From DATKMG01 sp035541995 (GTDB taxonomy: Bacteria > Acidobacteriota > Terriglobia > Versatilivoradales > Versatilivoraceae): DNA of 6,900 nt. The notes below the pieces were generated by a model. That model ran no database searches and was not told the origin of the DNA. It saw only the letters and a list, made by a program, of their open reading frames with translations. Shown here piece after piece: positions 5,920-6,900 of the stretch. The stretch is taken from positions 1 to 6,900 of the forward strand of contig DATKMG010000822.1 in the NCBI GenBank assembly GCA_035541995.1. The letters are read 5' to 3'. The position numbers and the translations under genes are program-made. Position 1 is the first letter of the stretch; each line of letters starts with the position of its first letter.

Positions 5920-5942
5920 CTCTGACCTTGCCGTTGTCAGAG
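5920..5942. terminator. Small hairpin between convergent genes
   Basis: ctctgac (5920-5926) pairs perfectly with gtcagag (5936-5942) around a 9-base loop. It lies 41 bases beyond the stop of the minus-strand CHRD gene. It lacks a T-run on either side. Ending transcripts from both converging genes is plausible, but not shown. Confidence 0.3.
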
Positions 5943-5982
5943 TCTTAAACAACAGTTGCTAGACCTTGTCGTGTCTCTCCTG

Positions 5983-6900
5983 TCAGAATTCCCTCCCGGC
6001 CAATGAGAAACCGAGATTATTGGCGGGGTTGTAAACAATACTGACTGCTGAGATAGGCTGTCCGTTGGTTGACCGGATTTCCAGAGGACCCCAAGCGACT
6101 GAGAGTCCCAGTGTGGTTAGGATATCTGTATCTGAGAAAAAGCCCATTGGATCAATCTGAATCCCGGTCTTCTGGCCTACTGTGCTTCCATTGATGTCCC
6201 GGGCGGTCAAGTCCACTAGGGCCTGCTGATTTCCTTCGTTGGCTACGACCAGCGTGGAACGAAAATTACCCGCGTTGGTAGCTGAACCAATGCAGAGTCG
6301 TCGTCCATCGAAGGCGAGGGGTACCAACGTTGGCGCATTGTTTGAGTTTTGGATGACCGAGACAAAGGCCTCAACTGGTTGATCGGGTGCAAGCCGGATG
6401 CTGCCCATATCTTCATTGCTTCCCATTGCAGGGTTGACGTTGAAAATCTGCACAAATCCCCTCGAGGGCAGATAGATCGTCTTCTCGTAGGTCACCCCTG
6501 ATTTTGTAGACAGCTGTGCCAAAACCATGCCCGGCATATCGGTGAGATTCTGGACCCCTAAGTTCGACCGATAGGTGGCATTGTCGACTGAATACGGCAA
6601 ATTCAAGGCTTGACGGGCATCTGTGAGCTGTCCTCTCATGACACCGGCTGGATGCTCAGGAGTGTGAATATTCACATAGAAATCCCCCGGGTTGGACACA
6701 ATACCCTGGATTGTGCTCAACATTGCATCTGTTGTGGGTAGAGAGAGTACTTTCACAATCTTTCCAACGCCCGTTGCATCGGAGATACTCGTAACTCCTG
6801 AGCTGATCACAATCGGCCCATTTTGGTTGGCCTGACCCGAGTGAATGTGGAAACCAATTATGTTGACCGGTCCGGGGAAGCGGTACTGGGCATCAAACAC
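5983..6900 (-). CDS. CHRD-domain protein with duplicated beta-rich C-terminus (5' end outside window)
   Basis: The gene reads leftward and its start is beyond 6900. The GTG at the edge is almost certainly an internal valine, because it falls inside the CHRD domain. Of the 306 codons from the edge, residues 1-95 are the rest of a CHRD domain (named from chordin): YRFPGPVNIIGFHIHSG, then NGPIVI, NPGDFYVNIHTPEHPAG and MRGQL. Residues about 110-185 and 213-291 resemble each other: Y/F-RS-x-L-x-V near the start, a middle PxGF or PSRGF turn, and a closing block QPVEAFVSVIQN versus QPISAVSIVYN. This suggests two tandem beta-sandwich units. CHRD proteins in bacteria are usually exported; the signal peptide would lie outside the window. 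The molecular role is unknown. Only one cysteine (C203) is visible, as expected for an extracytoplasmic protein. The CHRD call is firm; the duplication is my own reading. Confidence 0.85.
   Translation of the reverse strand: MFDAQYRFPGPVNIIGFHIHSGQANQNGPIVISSGVTSISDATGVGKIVKVLSLPTTDAMLSTIQGIVSNPGDFYVNIHTPEHPAGVMRGQLTDARQALNLPYSVDNATYRSNLGVQNLTDMPGMVLAQLSTKSGVTYEKTIYLPSRGFVQIFNVNPAMGSNEDMGSIRLAPDQPVEAFVSVIQNSNNAPTLVPLAFDGRRLCIGSATNAGNFRSTLVVANEGNQQALVDLTARDINGSTVGQKTGIQIDPMGFFSDTDILTTLGLSVAWGPLEIRSTNGQPISAVSIVYNPANNLGFSLAGREF

Noticed and set aside
6898..6900. GTG at the right edge as the start of the CHRD gene
   Set aside because: The CHRD domain is already under way at this point and the first strands are missing, so the true start lies outside the window.

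Overview
The window reads as an ordinary chromosomal stretch of a free-living, probably soil or sediment bacterium of moderate GC. Acidobacteriota or a neighbouring phylum is my best guess. That rests on three weak hints: the secreted CHRD-domain protein with a beta-rich C-terminal duplication, the style of the structured intergenic repeats, and the clear AGGAGG-type ribosome binding sites. No rRNA or other taxonomic marker is present, so the assignment is low confidence.

Left part (1-1176). The window opens inside a gene whose last 79 codons end at 241. The tail looks like the C-terminus of a small helical HEPN-like protein, with an R-x4-H motif. About 930 bases without a convincing gene follow. 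This stretch holds two hairpins right after the stop codon, a pair of 17-bp direct repeats built on a palindrome (303-347), a roughly 324-bp structured element with inverted ends and several mini-hairpins (571-894), and a second pair of 21-bp direct repeats (916-964). It looks like a place where small non-autonomous repeats have accumulated. The 169-codon open frame across it (618-1127) is most likely spurious.

Middle part (1177-5851). Four plus-strand genes lie close together. They are a MoeB/ThiF-type E1-like adenylyltransferase fused to a rhodanese domain (MoeZ type), a full-length xylose isomerase (xylA), an atypical 2-Cys thiol peroxidase (tpx) and glutamyl-tRNA synthetase (gltX). Gaps are 83, 123 and 29 bases. 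tpx has its own candidate promoters, and gltX has no visible Shine-Dalgarno site and probably relies on tpx transcription. The four products belong to unrelated processes: sulfur transfer to carrier proteins, pentose isomerisation, peroxide detoxification and tRNA charging. They look like housekeeping neighbours rather than a pathway.

Right part (5852-6900). After gltX there are two hairpins in 131 bases, then a minus-strand gene that runs off the window edge. Its visible part is the end of a CHRD domain followed by two similar roughly 75-80-residue beta-rich units, consistent with an exported protein. gltX and this gene converge.

I see no convincing new multi-gene system. The most unusual material is the repeat cluster at 303-964.
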